From: Folioceros fuciformis
Taxonomy: Eukaryota; Anthocerotophyta; Anthocerotopsida; Anthocerotales
Direction: 5' to 3'
NCBI GenBank assembly: GCA_049999805.1
Contig: JBNGIO010006317.1
Coordinates: forward strand, 127,315 to 191,314
Length of the DNA: 64,000 bases
How positions within the stretch are numbered: the stretch's first letter is position 1; every line of letters starts with the position of its first letter. The position numbers were made by a program, and so were the translations under genes. Positions 32,784 through 45,671 of this stretch are shown here, one piece after another. Under the pieces are notes generated by a model. The model was given only the letters and a program-made list of their open reading frames with translations, was not told the DNA's origin and made no database searches.

Positions 32784-34260
32784 TTATCTGGCAGCTCGCT
32801 GATGCTTGTCGGCCTTGCCAGCGCCTGTCTTGAGGTACGAGGGTCCCGACGGCTTGTAGGTCACCCAAGGGTTGTCTACTTGTTGAAATGTGTAGCCCAG
32901 CAGATCAGAATTGAGGCTCTCGGCCACAGTCACCCTCACAATCTCACCGAATTCGTCGTAGAAGTAGAAGGCAGCATCCAGCCAATCGGGGTCGTCGAAA
33001 TTCCTCCTCCCATCCAGGCCCTGCACTCCACCAAGGGCATGGCATAGATCAGACCTTCTCACCTGAAACCAAGTGCCCAACAAAGAGGAAGGAAGGGAGG
33101 ACGGTAGGAGGAGCAAGCTCGCTACTCACCTGCCAGACATTCCAGAGCCGATCTACATTTGCGTGGTGGGTGAAAAAGAGAGGATCCCTCACAGCCACAG
33201 CAGCAACTCCCATGTCCGCATACTGTCGGTCGCCGTCTCCAACCCAGAAATGCACTGCGGTGTGCGCCAGGCCCTCGAAGGTGACATCGGCCGTGTCCCA
33301 GTTGAACAGGTTGGGCGCATTCTCTCCTGCCCTCAGCGGGTATGACATGAAAGGCTCTCTCTCACCCCCAGCCGTGCTGTTCACAATCACACTCCACAAA
33401 TGCTCGTTGTTCAGCTCTCGGGCTTCATCTTCGTCCTCAATCACTGTATTCCTCCTCACCGACTCCTTGATGAGATTGATGATGTCAGGCGGGGCTCCCG
33501 GCGCGTGCCTCGCATCCCTGTTCTTGTGGTACAGCGCGGGGTATTTCTCCGGGTCCCGGAAGTAGTGAGGCATCACATTGGGAAGAAACCCATCCCCTGG
33601 ACGCTGATCATCCCAGTTCCAGAACGGAAGCGCAAAACTCTCATCTCCAAGCAGCTTGGCCAGAATCCGCTCGTGGAAGAAAGTCTGCCTGTAGGCTCCA
33701 TTGCCACACCACACAAGCCTTCAACACCCCACTTGACAGCACAAACAGCAACCCAACAGCCAGCCAGAATCAACCAACGCTTCGGCATACCATCTGTGGA
33801 AGGGGAAGAAGAGCCAGTTCATGTGGATGAGGTAGTTGAGATCGGCCCGCCCCGCTTGATGGCTCACCCCGGAGCTCCCATACATGCAGTGGAAGTTGCT
33901 CTGCTGCTCGACAGAGCGGGGATCGGTGGGCGGCAGATCCTTCAGCAGTTGATAAGCCCTGTCCAGCTGCACGAGATACGTCTCGTTCCCCGCCACCAAA
34001 TGCGCCGCGGCCCTCACCCGCGGCGGCCTCGGGAGCGGGCTCTGCCGCAGATACTGCTCCCAGGTCTTGTAGGTCGGGACGGGCTGCATCAGCGCCTCCA
34101 GACTGCAGCAGTTCAGATTGCGGTCCCCCGACGGGCCGGCCACCGCAGACGGCAGGCGCATGAGCTTGCAGACGGAGAAATCGGGCTCCAAGGGGGCTCC
34201 ATTCCCGGCAGTCACAGCCCACAGAAGAGCGAGGAGCGTCCAGGCAGCCCGCAGATCCAT
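32784..34260 (-). CDS. Polyphenol oxidase (tyrosinase/catechol oxidase), C-terminally short (three exons)
   Basis: Exons 34260-33791, 33688-33130 and 33062-32784 join in phase to 435 residues; introns are 102 and 67 nt. Type-3 copper enzyme that oxidises mono- or o-diphenols to quinones. A signal peptide opens it (MDLRAAWTLLALLWAVTAG), so it enters the secretory pathway rather than the plastid. CuA ligands: His in NFHCMYG, His in FPFHRW and His in FFHERIL, the last restored by splicing. CuB ligands: both His in HTAVHFWVG and His in FFTHHANVDRLW. The last exon is the PPO1_DWL domain (DPDWLDAAFYFYDE). The C-terminal KFDV domain of most plant PPOs (500-600 residues) is absent: the frame stops at GKADKHQRAAR. 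Either the shield domain is lost or an extra exon lies in the downstream 2.4 kb, where I see none. Confidence 0.9.
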
Positions 34261-36752
34261 CTGATGCCACTCTTGCTCCTCCAGTTCTGCTTCTCGGCTC
34301 TCCAGCTCCTGCCGCTTGTCGCAGGAATGCAGGTCTTATTGCACACTATACTTGCGGTAATATTAGAAAATGTTGGCTGAGCTGTTGGGATGTGCTGAAG
34401 GGTGGACATTTGGGACCGAGGATCGGAGAACCGCCACTCCAGCATGAAGACTGTGAAGCGAGTACGTGTATTTTCTGTACGTTTGGTCTTTTCGATACAA
34501 TCAGAGAGACTCTGGTACTCACTGTACTGTCAGCACGCTTTTCACTAAGAAATGGTGTTCCTTGCTCTGTTCAGAGGCCAGGCTGCCACGCTCGCAGTGC
34601 CTGCAATCGGAGGGAGGCCGACACCGGCTCCTTCAGGTAACCAAGAGTGCAATACAGCATGTTGTGTTGGTGATTCTTGCTTGATGCACACATGTACTTA
34701 CTTACCTTGGTGCTTATGTCCTGTAGATCAATGAACTCGGAAGGCCTGATCGCTTTCGGGGTGGTGAAGATTTTATGACAGAGGACGTGTCAAATTTCAT
34801 CTTCCCCTCTCTTGGTGCTGCCTTGCTTTCGTTCTCTTGTGTTTTGTTTGAACGACGTGACGACGTCAGCATTAAGGACGGGGTGCGTGCAGATGTCTTT
34901 TACCTCACATCATCTGATCCACAACCTCCCCATATGCTGGCACTTGTGAGTCTTTGTTACACCCAGTCCTTCATGCGTATCCTGTGAGGAGGGGCTGCCA
35001 TAATGCCTTAAGCCTACCAGGATAGGACTCCTATCTGAGGAGCAATAAGTGATGTCTAGACATCTCATCTTAGAAGCCAGTCATACCCCGCTGTCAGGAG
35101 ATGGCGGCAGAGGACTCTGGTTTAATCTGATGGCCAGAGTTTTCGGCTGTGAGATCATGAGAAAGTCCTCCGTTGTACATAGAAAGAAGTGCTAGTCCTG
35201 TAGACTGCTGGGATCGGATTCCCTGTTTGAGTACACGTCAAACTAACGGGCTGTTGTTGGCAACGTCACAGTTGAGTGTGCTACTGTTAGAAGAAGAAGA
35301 AGGATTCCATTAGAGTCCACGAAGGACGGATTTCCGTCTTGGAACTTGGTAGGCTCGGCTGCTATAACACTGAGTGGGCACTCGACTGACTGCTGTCCTG
35401 GACATGGAACATGATGAAACCTCTTCTGGACTGCCTGATCGACAACCTATGACTGCAGTTGCCTGCCCTTCTGTAAGGAACCAGTGCTTGCACAAGCGCC
35501 TAGAAGGCATGGGGCATCTGCTGTAGGCAACCTACCTACATGGTGCTTGGATGTCAATCTGCATTCTCATGGCGGAATGGTCCTAAGCCTACATGCCGTC
35601 ACCTATCCACCACCAAGTCTTGGCCTCCATAACGACCTGCAATGTCCCCATTGCTTCTGGGGATACGTGGGCAAGGGGACTTGGCAATACCTTGCCAATT
35701 TAGTCCTAAGCCTGAGAAATCTTAGCCATACCTCGCTCATGAACTCGTGAGCCTGAACAAGCGAAATGGCACCACCGCCTGGTAGGATCTTCTCTTTCGA
35801 AGTTCCAGCAAAGGGAAGTACATGCACTCGGCTTCTTCTGTTGTTGCAGGAATTGTCGTGTAAAGTCATCTGGATTCATGGAGACGGCACACCTCTATGA
35901 TTGGCTCCATCTTTAGTATCATAGGAGTCGGCATGGCAAACAGGGTTGTGGGCTCCATGGCAGCGGCTATCGGGAGCTTTTGCTGGTGGAATTGGGAACT
36001 AGCTGATCCTCCGAAATGTGGCTTTCGTGATCTCATCACGAAAGCGGGGGTAATGTGATGGAACCGATCGTGCTTGCTTAATGCTCCGGCAAGCAAACAT
36101 TTGGGTCTTGAGACCTTCCATCCCTGCCGCGTCGCTCCTCCTGAAGGACGAACAATCCCTCAGATTGAGGAGTTGATGAAAGCCTTGCCGTCCTCCCTGC
36201 TCCCACAGTACTGAAAGGAAGGTGATGTGATGGTGGCGTCACCTTGCAGGTTTACTGACTTGGCCTGAAACCGACTCATCGGGAGAAGCTCCAGAATCGG
36301 TCACAGTTCTGCAAAATGTGAAGGTAGACAGAAAAATCAGGACAAGAGCGGAACAGGCGAACAATGACATTTCATGTAGCTGCAGGAGCCTGGAGTACGT
36401 ACATGATATTTCTTGCCTCCAGAATATCTGGTACACCCCAGGAGGAGTGATAAACTTCTATGAGAGACACCCACCCATTGACGAGAGGGTGCCTTTGTGC
36501 CTGATTTGCAGCTCCAATTGTGCCAAAAATAGACAACATGAGGTTCAGGCTTGTGGCATTGGCCTTTCTGCAGCCTGACCTTCCGCCTCCTTTCATGCTC
36601 AGTCCCAGTCTTCGATATATGTATGTCTTGGGACTCGATTCACTGCACTCCCACGTCTACTTCCGCCCTGCTTTTCCCTACATCCGAGCACGCAACAGGC
36701 AGCTGTAGGTCAGGTGCACACATTTCTTGTAAGGCCAGATCTCGGAGTAAGG
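34261..36752. other. Intergenic between polyphenol oxidase and SCS-like genes
   Basis: About 2.5 kb between divergent genes. No coding sequence I can defend; a Gly-rich fragment on the minus strand near 35780 was not enough for a call. Confidence 0.4.
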
Positions 36753-38053
36753 ATGGCAGAAGACGGATACATTTTTCTGGACGGCTCCCAGATCCGCAAG
36801 GCTCTGCCGGAGCTGGAGCCCCGGGTGGCCAAGAGGTTTGCCGATCTGGATGTGGAGGGAAAGGGCTTGCTCATCGGGAAGCAAGCAAAAGAGGTAGCAG
36901 ACGCAGAGGCTACTATTCTGCTGCTGGGAGTTGAGCTGCCCGCTGAGCGTCTGGACGGGCTGTTTGAAGGCATTGTCGGGCCGCAGGATGAACTGAAGCT
37001 GGAGGAGTTCTGGAGTGTTGTGGAAAAGTATTTGGGGGCGCTGGCAGATGATCTGGAAGGTAGATCCTTCCATCAGGCGAACGACGTCGAAGAGTTGACT
37101 GGATTAGAAAGAAATGGTATTCGATCTTAAGCCCACCACTGGTGCTAACGGATTGCTTTCGGTGGTGGCAGGGAATCGACTGGTGGTGTCAGCCTTAGAC
37201 GGATCAGCTATCAGAGACCTGCTGGAAGATGAAGATGACTTTGCAGTTTTAGCTGAAACTCTGTTCACCAAACTGGATCTGGACGAGAACGGCAAGCTAA
37301 GCCGGAGTGAGCTTCAACCGGCCCTTCTCCAGCTGGGTGTGGAGCTGGGTGTCCCAACTCCAGCAGGTGAGTAAGACAAACAATTTGGTCCCTTTGTGAC
37401 GACAGAAAAAAAAAATCCATCCATACGTTACCTAAGTCATTCCATCCATATCTTTGCAGAGAAGCCTGAGGCAGAATCATTACTGACCGATCTGTTCAAG
37501 AAACATGGGGCGGAAGGGGAGGACGAGATCGGGCAGACGCAGTTCGCAAATCTGCTTCAGGATATGTTGGAAGATCTGGCCAGCACCCTGGAGGCGAACC
37601 CCGTGATTGTACAACACCCTGGGTTCGATCCAGAAAGATGTGTCAAGGCTCCAGCTTTGGAAGAGGTAAGTCCACCAAACACTTTCCGTCAAGGCGTGAT
37701 CCCACGCCCTCTGACCTTCCCCTAACATGGCCTTCATTAACTTGCTGCTGTTCTTGCAGATGCTGGCAGACGATGCTAAGGTGAACGAAATTGCGGAGGG
37801 GTTTTTCAGGGCTCTCGATGTGAACCAAGATGGGAAACTAGACAGAGAAGAGGTGAAGCCCTTGTTCATGGTGAATAGCCAGGGCTTGCCTCCTATGGTC
37901 GCCGAGCAGCAAGCAGAACATCAAATTGATACCATCTTCCCCGAAGAGAACGCACAAATCAAGGGCGAGATAAACAAGGACGACTTCAAGAAATTTGTGG
38001 GCACCGTTTTGGAAGGCTACTTAGCGATAGAACAGGATTCCGGGAGACAGTGA
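36753..38053 (+). CDS. EF-hand calcium sensor, SCS-like (four exons)
   Basis: Exons 36753-37059, 37172-37366, 37460-37665 and 37760-38053 splice in phase to 333 residues. The protein has repeated EF-hand modules of the type LDGS.IR..L...VAKRFADLD: a degenerate first one in exon 1, a canonical loop DLDENGKLSRSEL in exon 2 and DVNQDGKLDREEV in exon 4. The phrases DGSAIRDLLEDEDDF and NGKLSRSELQPALLQLGVEL match what I recall of Arabidopsis SCS (SnRK2-interacting calcium sensor) and relatives, which bind SnRK2 kinases and restrain ABA signalling. That role is inferred. No membrane segment or targeting peptide. All introns have GT(A/G)AG-type donors except the first (GTAGAT). The start is the ATG giving MAEDGYIFLDGS. 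Confidence 0.82.
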
Positions 38054-38566
38054 GAGAGACTTCAAAACTTCCATACCGGATTGTAGCATGGACGTGGTCC
38101 AGATGATATGACAGCACGACATTTGTCCATGATTCCATCCTAGTTCAGGAGACCGTCATTTCTCATGATACGTATGAAGGAACCTGTTTCAAGAATGTAC
38201 AGCACTGACGTCGTCTAAACCGACCCTCATCAAGCATCAGGCGATTCTGTCAGAGACCCTGGCAGTCAGCCAAATCCGACTACCAGAATATCCTTGGATG
38301 AGGGATTGGACAAAACTCGCCTCGTTCTCGCAGCGATTAGTTCTTGATCTTGCAGCAGGCGCAAGATAGGTACGCTCACTCAGCTTCTCCTCCGCAAGTA
38401 GGCTCCCGAGGTGTTGTGAGTTATGAAATCGCGATATGTACTTCCAGGTAGGCCAAAGGTGGAGAGCGAGCGTGTGTGAAATTTCTGCTGGGACGCCCGG
38501 TGTTCTACCGTCTTCCAAGGGATACGGCGTGCAAACCCGGAGGTGAAGGTTACGGCGGTGTCTGCC
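38054..38566. other. Intergenic between SCS-like and EAF7 genes
   Basis: About 0.5 kb with the 3' end of the calcium-sensor gene and the promoter of the EAF7 gene. Nothing else recognised. Confidence 0.4.
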
Positions 38567-39602
38567 ATGACGGACTCCACCAACGGAGGAAAAGGAGAAG
38601 ACGGGGGAGCAACCGCTATTTCCTCACACACGGACCCAGCCACGCCGGCAACAGCTCCGCCTTCTTCTGCATCCTCTCCATCGAAAGTAGGTTAATTGGT
38701 GCCAGCTGCTCAGCAAGATAACCAGAACCTAAGCATGGCCTGTGGTTGTGGAGGCATCGGAAGCAGGGGAACTATGGTTACTGTTTCCCCGCTGTGACCG
38801 TGCCAGCGCTCCTTTTCCTTCGCTTGCTGCTTGCAGTTCGCCATTTCAATACTTTGTGGTGATGATTGATCCGCGACACTAGGGTTTACATCCTGTCGAG
38901 GTAGAGCTGAGGCTACTAGAGGCTTTGGAAATATACCACCCTGCCAAACTTCAAGGTATACTGTCAGTCTGTTCCATCACTACCGCCGCTTGTCTTCTGG
39001 CAGCTCGGAGTGTGTTACCAGTAGCATTTAGGCTGCCATGAACATTGCTGTTCGTGCTGGTAGCTATGCTTTCATCATAGTGTGGAGCGAAGTGTCTCTA
39101 ACGAAACCAGGCTGTAGGCTGTGTGTTTGGCTCGTCACTTGGAGGGCCAGAATTTTAGCATCTGAACTGCTCTTCTCTTCTCTGACTATTTCAGTGCCTG
39201 CAGGGATGCATAGACACTTCATCCTGTACGGGCTTATGGAAAATCTGGAGAAAAGGTTTTATTCCCCATTCTCTCCACACCTTTGCATTGTTCATTTGCT
39301 TTGCTGTGCCATCAGCCCTAGAGTCGAAGGAAGTCCTCAACTCAAACACGTCTACTTTGTCTGCAGACTCAACCAACGGTTCACCCCTGAGGATGTCCTA
39401 CAACTGCTCGAGCGTTTCTACAATCTGGAAATGCTGGTTAGCACGCCCCCCTGCCGGTGCTATCCCTCTCATACGTGCTCCATACCACGTCTCACATTCT
39501 CATATTCAGAAACCCGACGACGAGGAGATGGAGCTTCTGAGCCAGCAAGAAGAATTCTCCCTGCCCTCCTCCATGTTCGTAGCCTCGGAGGACTCATCGT
39601 AA
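38567..39602 (+). CDS. EAF7/MRGBP-like subunit of the NuA4 histone acetyltransferase (five small exons)
   Basis: Reconstructed from five short exons: 38567-38686, 38883-38955, 39195-39255, 39367-39436 and 39510-39602. Together they give 138 residues with all phases matching. The first exon is a low-complexity Ser/Pro/Thr leader. The rest is the EAF7 domain: HPVEVELRLLEALEIYHPAK, VPAGMHRHFILYGLMENLEK, then RFTPEDVLQLLERFYNLEML and KPDDEEMELLSQQEEFSLP. The PxGMHRHF box and the RFYNLEML box are the signature of the yeast Eaf7/human MRGBP family, which pairs with MRG15/Eaf3 in the NuA4 complex and acts on nucleosomal H4/H2A in the nucleus. Only the first exon, which has no conserved motif, is uncertain. 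Confidence 0.85.
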
Positions 39603-40809
39603 CACTCCATCGGACGTGGGCGGTGTCGAGGGTGCGTGCCGCGTCGCTCGCCGTCCATGTGAGCTTCGTCCGTGCATCATTGTTTGAAGATTTTTCTTGG
39701 GTCCACACAAAAGTTGCCCACAGTACTAAACTATTTTTTCATGTGCAGATATGGTCCAGAGTGGTCCAACAGGGTCCTCTCGATTGTTCATCAATCCTCC
39801 TTCCCGCGGTTGGTGGGCAGACGATTGAGGGTCTGGCTCATGAGAGATTCGCTTGAATCCAGTACCTACCGTTTGGCAGGACTGGGTCCCCTTGACCCAT
39901 GCCCTACTCGGTCTCTCCAGCACGCCTCATTTAGGTGGCCGCGACGATGAAGTGTACCGTGTCCTACCGTAGGAACCGTGACGCCTCCATCTGTACGTGT
40001 CGAAGAAACAAATGTATCTCGGGCAGTGACTTGGTTAGCTGTTTCCCAGTTGAGTATCTGCCTTGCCATCTTCGCTGGCTCATCTTCATAGGTTGGTGGG
40101 TTCATAGCGAAGCTAGCCTTCCCGCACGTGGTCCAGACCGGCTTCGGACCGAACAACGTGCCGCTGCCTTGTCATGCCAATCAGCGGGGGCTCGCGGTGG
40201 TAACATAATCCGGGAAAGGGGTGTGCAGGAGGGGCCATTGTCTGGTAGCACAGTGGATTCTTTGTCAGAGACGGAACTGGAAGACAAAACATAGTTGCAG
40301 ACGCACAAACTAGCGCCGCTAACGACGTACGTAGGTGGGAAGATAACCGTGCGGATGAAAGTCGTGACTCCAAGTGTGCGCATCAAGGTAACCTTGTCAT
40401 GCATTGTTGACCATGGGCATCCCGACTTGCAACTTCCTGGAGGATGCCTTGCCTTTTCTTAGATTGCGTCAGCGTCTTTTCTTCCCTCTCCATTCACCCA
40501 CCGATCTGCATCCGCTTCTGCTATTTGAACGAGGCAGCCTGCGGGCATCCAGCCCCTCCTCGGATCCAGGATCCTCAGGGCTGGGAAGTTGTTTCGTGCT
40601 GGAAAGTCGGGATTTTCCGAGCATTCGTTTGCTGTCGTGGTTGTTTGGGGACCACAATGCGACTCTGTGTTCGCCTTGGATCAGCTGGCTCACTGTAGCA
40701 GGAGCAGTAGCAGTAGCTTAAACAGAAGCAGAAGCAGTAGCAGTAGCAGAAACAGAAGCAGAAGCAGTGTTGGGAGCGCTGTGTCTGCTCTCTGATTGTA
40801 GGTCCGTTG
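39603..40809. other. Intergenic before ARM-repeat gene
   Basis: About 1.2 kb with no gene recognised. A GCAGTA/GCAGAA microsatellite lies near 40697-40772 just upstream of the next start, probably in its 5' leader. Confidence 0.4.
40697..40772. repeat. Microsatellite of GCAGTA and GCAGAA units
   Basis: Imperfect hexamer array, two types of unit interleaved, about 40 bp upstream of the ARM-repeat start codon. Confidence 0.9.
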
Positions 40810-43785
40810 ATGATGGACAAAAGACCAAAGCAAGTAGTGTTCAAGTCGCCTGACACAGGTGAGGATGAGCTCCGGAAGACATCGACTTCGAAGAGGACTA
40901 AGAAAGACCGTAAACTTGGGGTACCCCTCTTCAGCCTCCGCTTCTCAAAACGCTCCGATGTTTGCAGGTCGCCGCATCCTTACAGCCCAGGAGTGTGGTC
41001 CACTACTACCCCTGGCAGTTCGACTGGATCAGTTGAGATGAACAAGGGCGAGGCCGTACTCACGGTAGACAGAGATCCGGAGGCGGTGGAAGAGCCTGTT
41101 GATGAGACAGATTTGGATGAAGATGAGGATTTCAAGTGGTATGGGCGAAAGGATAAGCTGGCTCCGGAAACTGCAATCACACTGTTTGCTCTCAGATTGG
41201 CGGCTCTGGAGAAGACAGCCAGCAATCTAGGGACCCTTGCATTTTTGTGGGCGACTGTCGTGTTGTTGGGTGGGTTTGCTACCACTGCCAAATCCATTGA
41301 TTTCTGGGTTGTCGCGGTGTTGCTCTTCACCGAAGGGATAAGGATATTTGCCAGAAGCCATGAGCTGGAGTGGCAGCATGTCGCATCCAAGGCCACGAAG
41401 GCGTTTACCGAAAGGGCCAAAAGGGCGACCACCACCGTATACAAGGTGCTGTGGTCCTGGAATTGATTCCCTACATGCTTGGCAGTAGCAGACTGTTTCC
41501 TTTGTTTAGGATGGATAACGATGACTGACAGCTCCCGTGACATGCAGGTTGGATCTGATGTTATGCAGAGGAGCTCACAAATGGTGAGGACGGTTCTGCA
41601 TTCTCTTGTTTACAAGCCTGAGAATGCCGAGCATGGCGTGGATCATGCAGTACTTGAAGGGGATGGCCTTGAGTTGGGACCAATCCCAACACCGCAGAAA
41701 ATTGATCAGAGAAAAATCCCGAAATTAAAACATGAAGATAGGACCATCAGCACCCTGAAGCAGGCTGCAGCGGCACCTAGTGGGAATCCGGGGTTGATGA
41801 AGCGAACATGGTCCAGCACACTTGTTCCTTTCATACCTTTCTCCCGGCTGACCCTCTTTTCTGCTCAAGCAATCAGTCTCTATCTCTACTGGATGCAGAT
41901 ATGTTCAGCAATCTCGAGTGTTGGCTTGTCGAGTTGGCGACTGTACCACCATGACTTCATTGACCCGTCCTCTGATCTCGGGAAAGCTGCCAACAATCTT
42001 ATTCTTGCGCTGGACCTGTTCTACGGCTTGGCCCTTGCTGAGGCTGCCGTCTTCCTTTTGGAAAGGTTCTACTGGGAGGTGAAGCTCACCCACGAACAGT
42101 TGATCGTGAAGGTGAGCAAGGACTACAAGTTGCAGAACAAGGAGATGCAAGACGTGGTCAAGGCTTTCTTCTACGAGGTTTACAGCAAGAGCTTAGAAGG
42201 GAGCTTGTTCACAGGGCTAGACATGGACCTGGTAGCGTATTCCATCGATCTCATCCAGAAAGATTCCCCCAAGGACCAGCTAGCAGGCTCCCAGCTGCTC
42301 AAAGCATTGCTCGACGATAAAAGCTCTGCCGAAGACACCCTCCGTCGTCTCGGCTCCACACCCAGGGTGTTTGAGCGGCTTGTGGAAATGCTGTCATGGC
42401 ATAATCAGCACGAGGAGCAGATCCGTATCTCAGCTGCTGAGATTGTGCACAAACTGGTGCTCTTCAGCCGTAACACATTCCGCATTGCCAGCATAGCTGG
42501 TGCTCTGGAGAGCATAGTGTCCCTGCTGGGTGTTTCGGAGTTGACGGGACTGGAGAACATGGACACCACGGATGATGCCACCACGCTCCGGCTCTCAGGG
42601 CTGCGCATCTTGAAATACTTGGCCCGTGATTACAACAACAGGGCCAGAATCGGGGCCACCAGGAGCTTGCTTCCTATCCTCGTGTCCTTCACGCACGTCA
42701 AGACGAAGCCTGAATTAGATCTCCAGGTATCTGAAGTACCTGCTGGCAAGGTGTTTAAGAAATCGTTGCAAATTCTGAGCATGCTGGCATCCACTCCGGG
42801 TACTACAGGGACCCAGCTGCGGGCATCCATCATCCACGTGATCTTCGCTGTGCGGAACATCAGGGACATTCTACAATATGGGTCGCGCAATCTCCCAATG
42901 CAGGCGTGTGCTGTGGACCTCCTTATCAACTTGGCTATGGACGATGACATCAAGGTGCGGGAAAGCCTGGGCGGCACGGGAGGTTTGATACGCCATCTTA
43001 TTGCGCTCCTGCTGTTCAAAAAGACCTTGCAACCAGAAGAGACAATGCTGCAGGAGCAACTCCGGCTAGCCGAGAAGGCAGGAAAGTCGCTCAACCTGCT
43101 TGCTCTGCAAAACGAGAAAAACTGCCGCAGAATGATCCAGCTGCGGGATCTGGAAACAGGGCAGAAAATCCCGACTCTGCAATACTTGATGGAGCTGGTG
43201 CCAGACGTCGAGCTCGGGGCCACATCCGCCAACATACTGCGCTCCTTCTGCGTGTATGCGAATCCGGAAGACAAGGCACAGCTGACAACCATCATCCCTG
43301 CTGCCTTCGTCATTGTCATGACGAAGGACGGGAAACACCAGGAATCCGCACTAGGCCTGGCTGCTCAGGCTCTTTCATATACCGTGGCCACCGGAGAATA
43401 CGGTGCTGCAGAGCTGGACAGAGTCTTCTCAAAGATCGAAGTGGACAAGCACATGTTCGTCCACAAGCTTATGACACTCATCCCGTCCAAGACTTCTCGG
43501 CCAAGGCTGAGGCGTCATGCCGTGGAGCTCATGAACGCTCTCATGGATGCGGATCCATGTTTTGTGCACAAGTTCCGGGAAGCTGACCTAGAGAAGAAGC
43601 TGCATTTCTTGCTGGAGACGATATGGGACATCGAAAACTACTACACTTTCTCCGGCCATGTAGGGCTCACACGCCACCAGCAGGACATGGAAGACTTGGT
43701 CCGTAGCGCCCAAGATAGACTGCTTCCATTTCAATCTCCAGGAGCTGCCTCACCGATGTCAGGACTGCAGCGATCCATGTCCTGA
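40810..43785 (+). CDS. Membrane-associated ARM-repeat protein (two exons)
   Basis: Exon 1 (40810-41445) and exon 2 (41548-43785) are joined by a phase-0 intron (GTGCTG...CATGCAG, 102 nt), giving about 957 residues. The N-terminal part has an acidic stretch (EETDLDEDEDFKWYG-like) and two hydrophobic helices (LGTLAFLWATVVLLGGF and FWVVAVLLFTEGIRIF), followed by RSHELEWQ. Exon 2 carries two more (FSAQAISLYLYWMQICSAI and LILALDLFYGLALAEAAVFL). The C-terminal 600 residues are helical ARM/HEAT-type repeats (LRILKYLARDYNNRARIG, AVDLLINLAMDDDIKVRESL). This matches a plant ARM-repeat membrane family with Arabidopsis members of unknown role. A protein-interaction scaffold on an internal or plasma membrane is inferred. 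The start could be either of two adjacent ATGs (40810, 40813). Confidence 0.82.
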
Positions 43786-43992
43786 TGCCATGGATACTGA
43801 AGCCAGGACTCTTAATTGGTGGACACTACACTGCGAGAGAGAGCAAGTACTTGCACACAAAGCACTCGTATGTGTACTAGAACTCAAGACAACCGTCTTA
43901 AATACAGGAATGTCTGGTTCAGATATAGCGTAACCTCCGCGTGTGACTGAATGCTAGCCGATGAACCAATGTCAGCGTAATTTACGCTTCTA

Positions 43993-44220
43993 TCACCTCC
44001 CTCCTGCAGCCGTGGTTGCACCTATGGTGTGAAGCATCACTGTTTTGTCCAAGGAGGGCTTCAGGATTGATCGTGCCCTCTTGTCCTTCTGCTGCCAAGC
44101 TACGACAACTTCTGGTGGAGCTGTAGGGATAGCTGCAGAACCATCTACAATATGTATCAACTCATGTTCTTCAAAAATTCGTGTCAGACTCTTTCATGGA
44201 CCAGATAGCATAATGGGTCC
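43993..44220 (-). mobile_element. Copia-type gag relic
   Basis: The minus strand reads EEHELIHIVDGS, then PPEVVVAWQQKDKRARSIL and LDKTVMLHTIGATTAA, the start of a plant copia gag (UBN2-type) domain with its W..KD..A...I signature. A stop interrupts it just upstream (before KSLTRIF) and the frame ends at 43993. No LTRs or polymerase are visible nearby. Confidence 0.65.
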
Positions 44221-45329
44221 CATTGAATCTTTCCTTACGAGAGGGATGGTAGTAACTGTAGGACTATGTGAACAAGTACCGCCGCCTGACATGCTTGCTA
44301 AGAGAGTATCATGCACTGACATGAAGAGTGACCTGACCTTTGAAGGTAGTATTTCCTGAACTGCCTGAGGAGAGAAATCGAAAGGTGAGAATGTTTCAGT
44401 GTGTGACTCGAAAACCAAGGAGGCCAGATCAATTATCTCGCCTTCCTGATCAGAATAATGATCTGAATGCGTACTGTTAAACTAAGTCAGCAGTGACTGG
44501 AAGAGAAAGGGCGAGGTTTCCTACAGGGATGACCACCTTCCGCAGTACATGAACGAAGGTTCAGGCACAACTTGTTACATGGTTGTATCATATCCGCGAT
44601 GTGCTCAATGAGTTCTGCTTGCGCATGCATTTGACGGTGAGCACGGGCTGAAATGCTGAAGGGTGGCTCGTCAGAATCACAAGCTGCAGGAGTGCACAGG
44701 GCTTCAAAGACATTTTTGCTGGGCTGCAAATCACCGCAGGAATGAGTTCAATGTAGAGATGCTGTCTCTCACGCATGCATGTAAGTGTCTTTGATCGATG
44801 CCCTAACTGAACGAGAAGAAAGCTTACCATCTTCACAAATTGAGATTAGATTGCGCGTTAAAGAGGAAGGTGGACGTGCACAAAGCCCGTCACTCTACGC
44901 CTCGGCATCTTGAGAACTTGATCGCCTACTGCTCATGCGCACTGTCCCGAGCTCTAGTACGTGGCAGCGATCCATGTCGTGATGCCACGGATACTCGGGA
45001 CAGGACTCGAAGTACCCAGGACTATGCCCACAAACATGGGAAGAATCTGGTAGGATATTGATTGTATTGCTTTTAAAAAGAATTCCAGTCATTACATACC
45101 ATATGGCTAGTCTTGTGGTTTATGGGTGATGTGATAAAGTGGCATGATATTTCACGTTGTGTCTAAGCAAGTGACTCGATATCTCCGGAGTTCACCACCT
45201 GCCTTATCTAAAGCCAAATGATACCAATGTTGAACAAAACCACATCACAAACTAAAGATCTTGGTGATCATAGAGATCTATGCGTAGCTTATTGCAAGCT
45301 AGTTCGATGCCAACTTATGTTATCTTCCA

Positions 45330-45671
45330 AAGTGCTTGTGGGTGCTTAATGAGTATATCACCAGCTAAGTGGCCTAGGTTCATGATGGAGGATACACTCT
45401 CTTGGAGTTCGGTGAGTCCATGGTTAAGACAATAGACTCCTGTTAACTCTTGTTGCCCATCCTAGCCATCGATGATGAACAGATGAAGAACCTCATTCTT
45501 CACGGTCTCTTACAGAGTCTGGGTGACAACAATGACCAATGGGGAAGCATGTTGTTGTTGTCATCAGATAGAGACTTGACCTTAGCACGTGACCCTCAGA
45601 AGCTTTTGGCAAAGTCAGTAGCCTTTAGCTTCCACCTCCTTGACCTACTAGTGGAAGAATATAAAGAATGA
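45330..45671 (+). mobile_element. Copia-type gag relic (degenerate)
   Basis: Phrases DDEQMKNLILHGLLQSLGDN and QWGSMLLLSSDRDLTL resemble the middle of a plant copia gag. A similar trace upstream (from about 45385) is in other frames with stops, so the piece is a pseudogene. It is on the opposite strand to the relic at 43993-44220. Confidence 0.55.

Noticed and set aside
35603-35869. Gly-rich fragment PGGGAISLVQAHEF as a chaperonin (CCT) exon
   Set aside because: The match is too short, there are no neighbouring exons with chaperonin motifs, and no phase-consistent splice sites were found.
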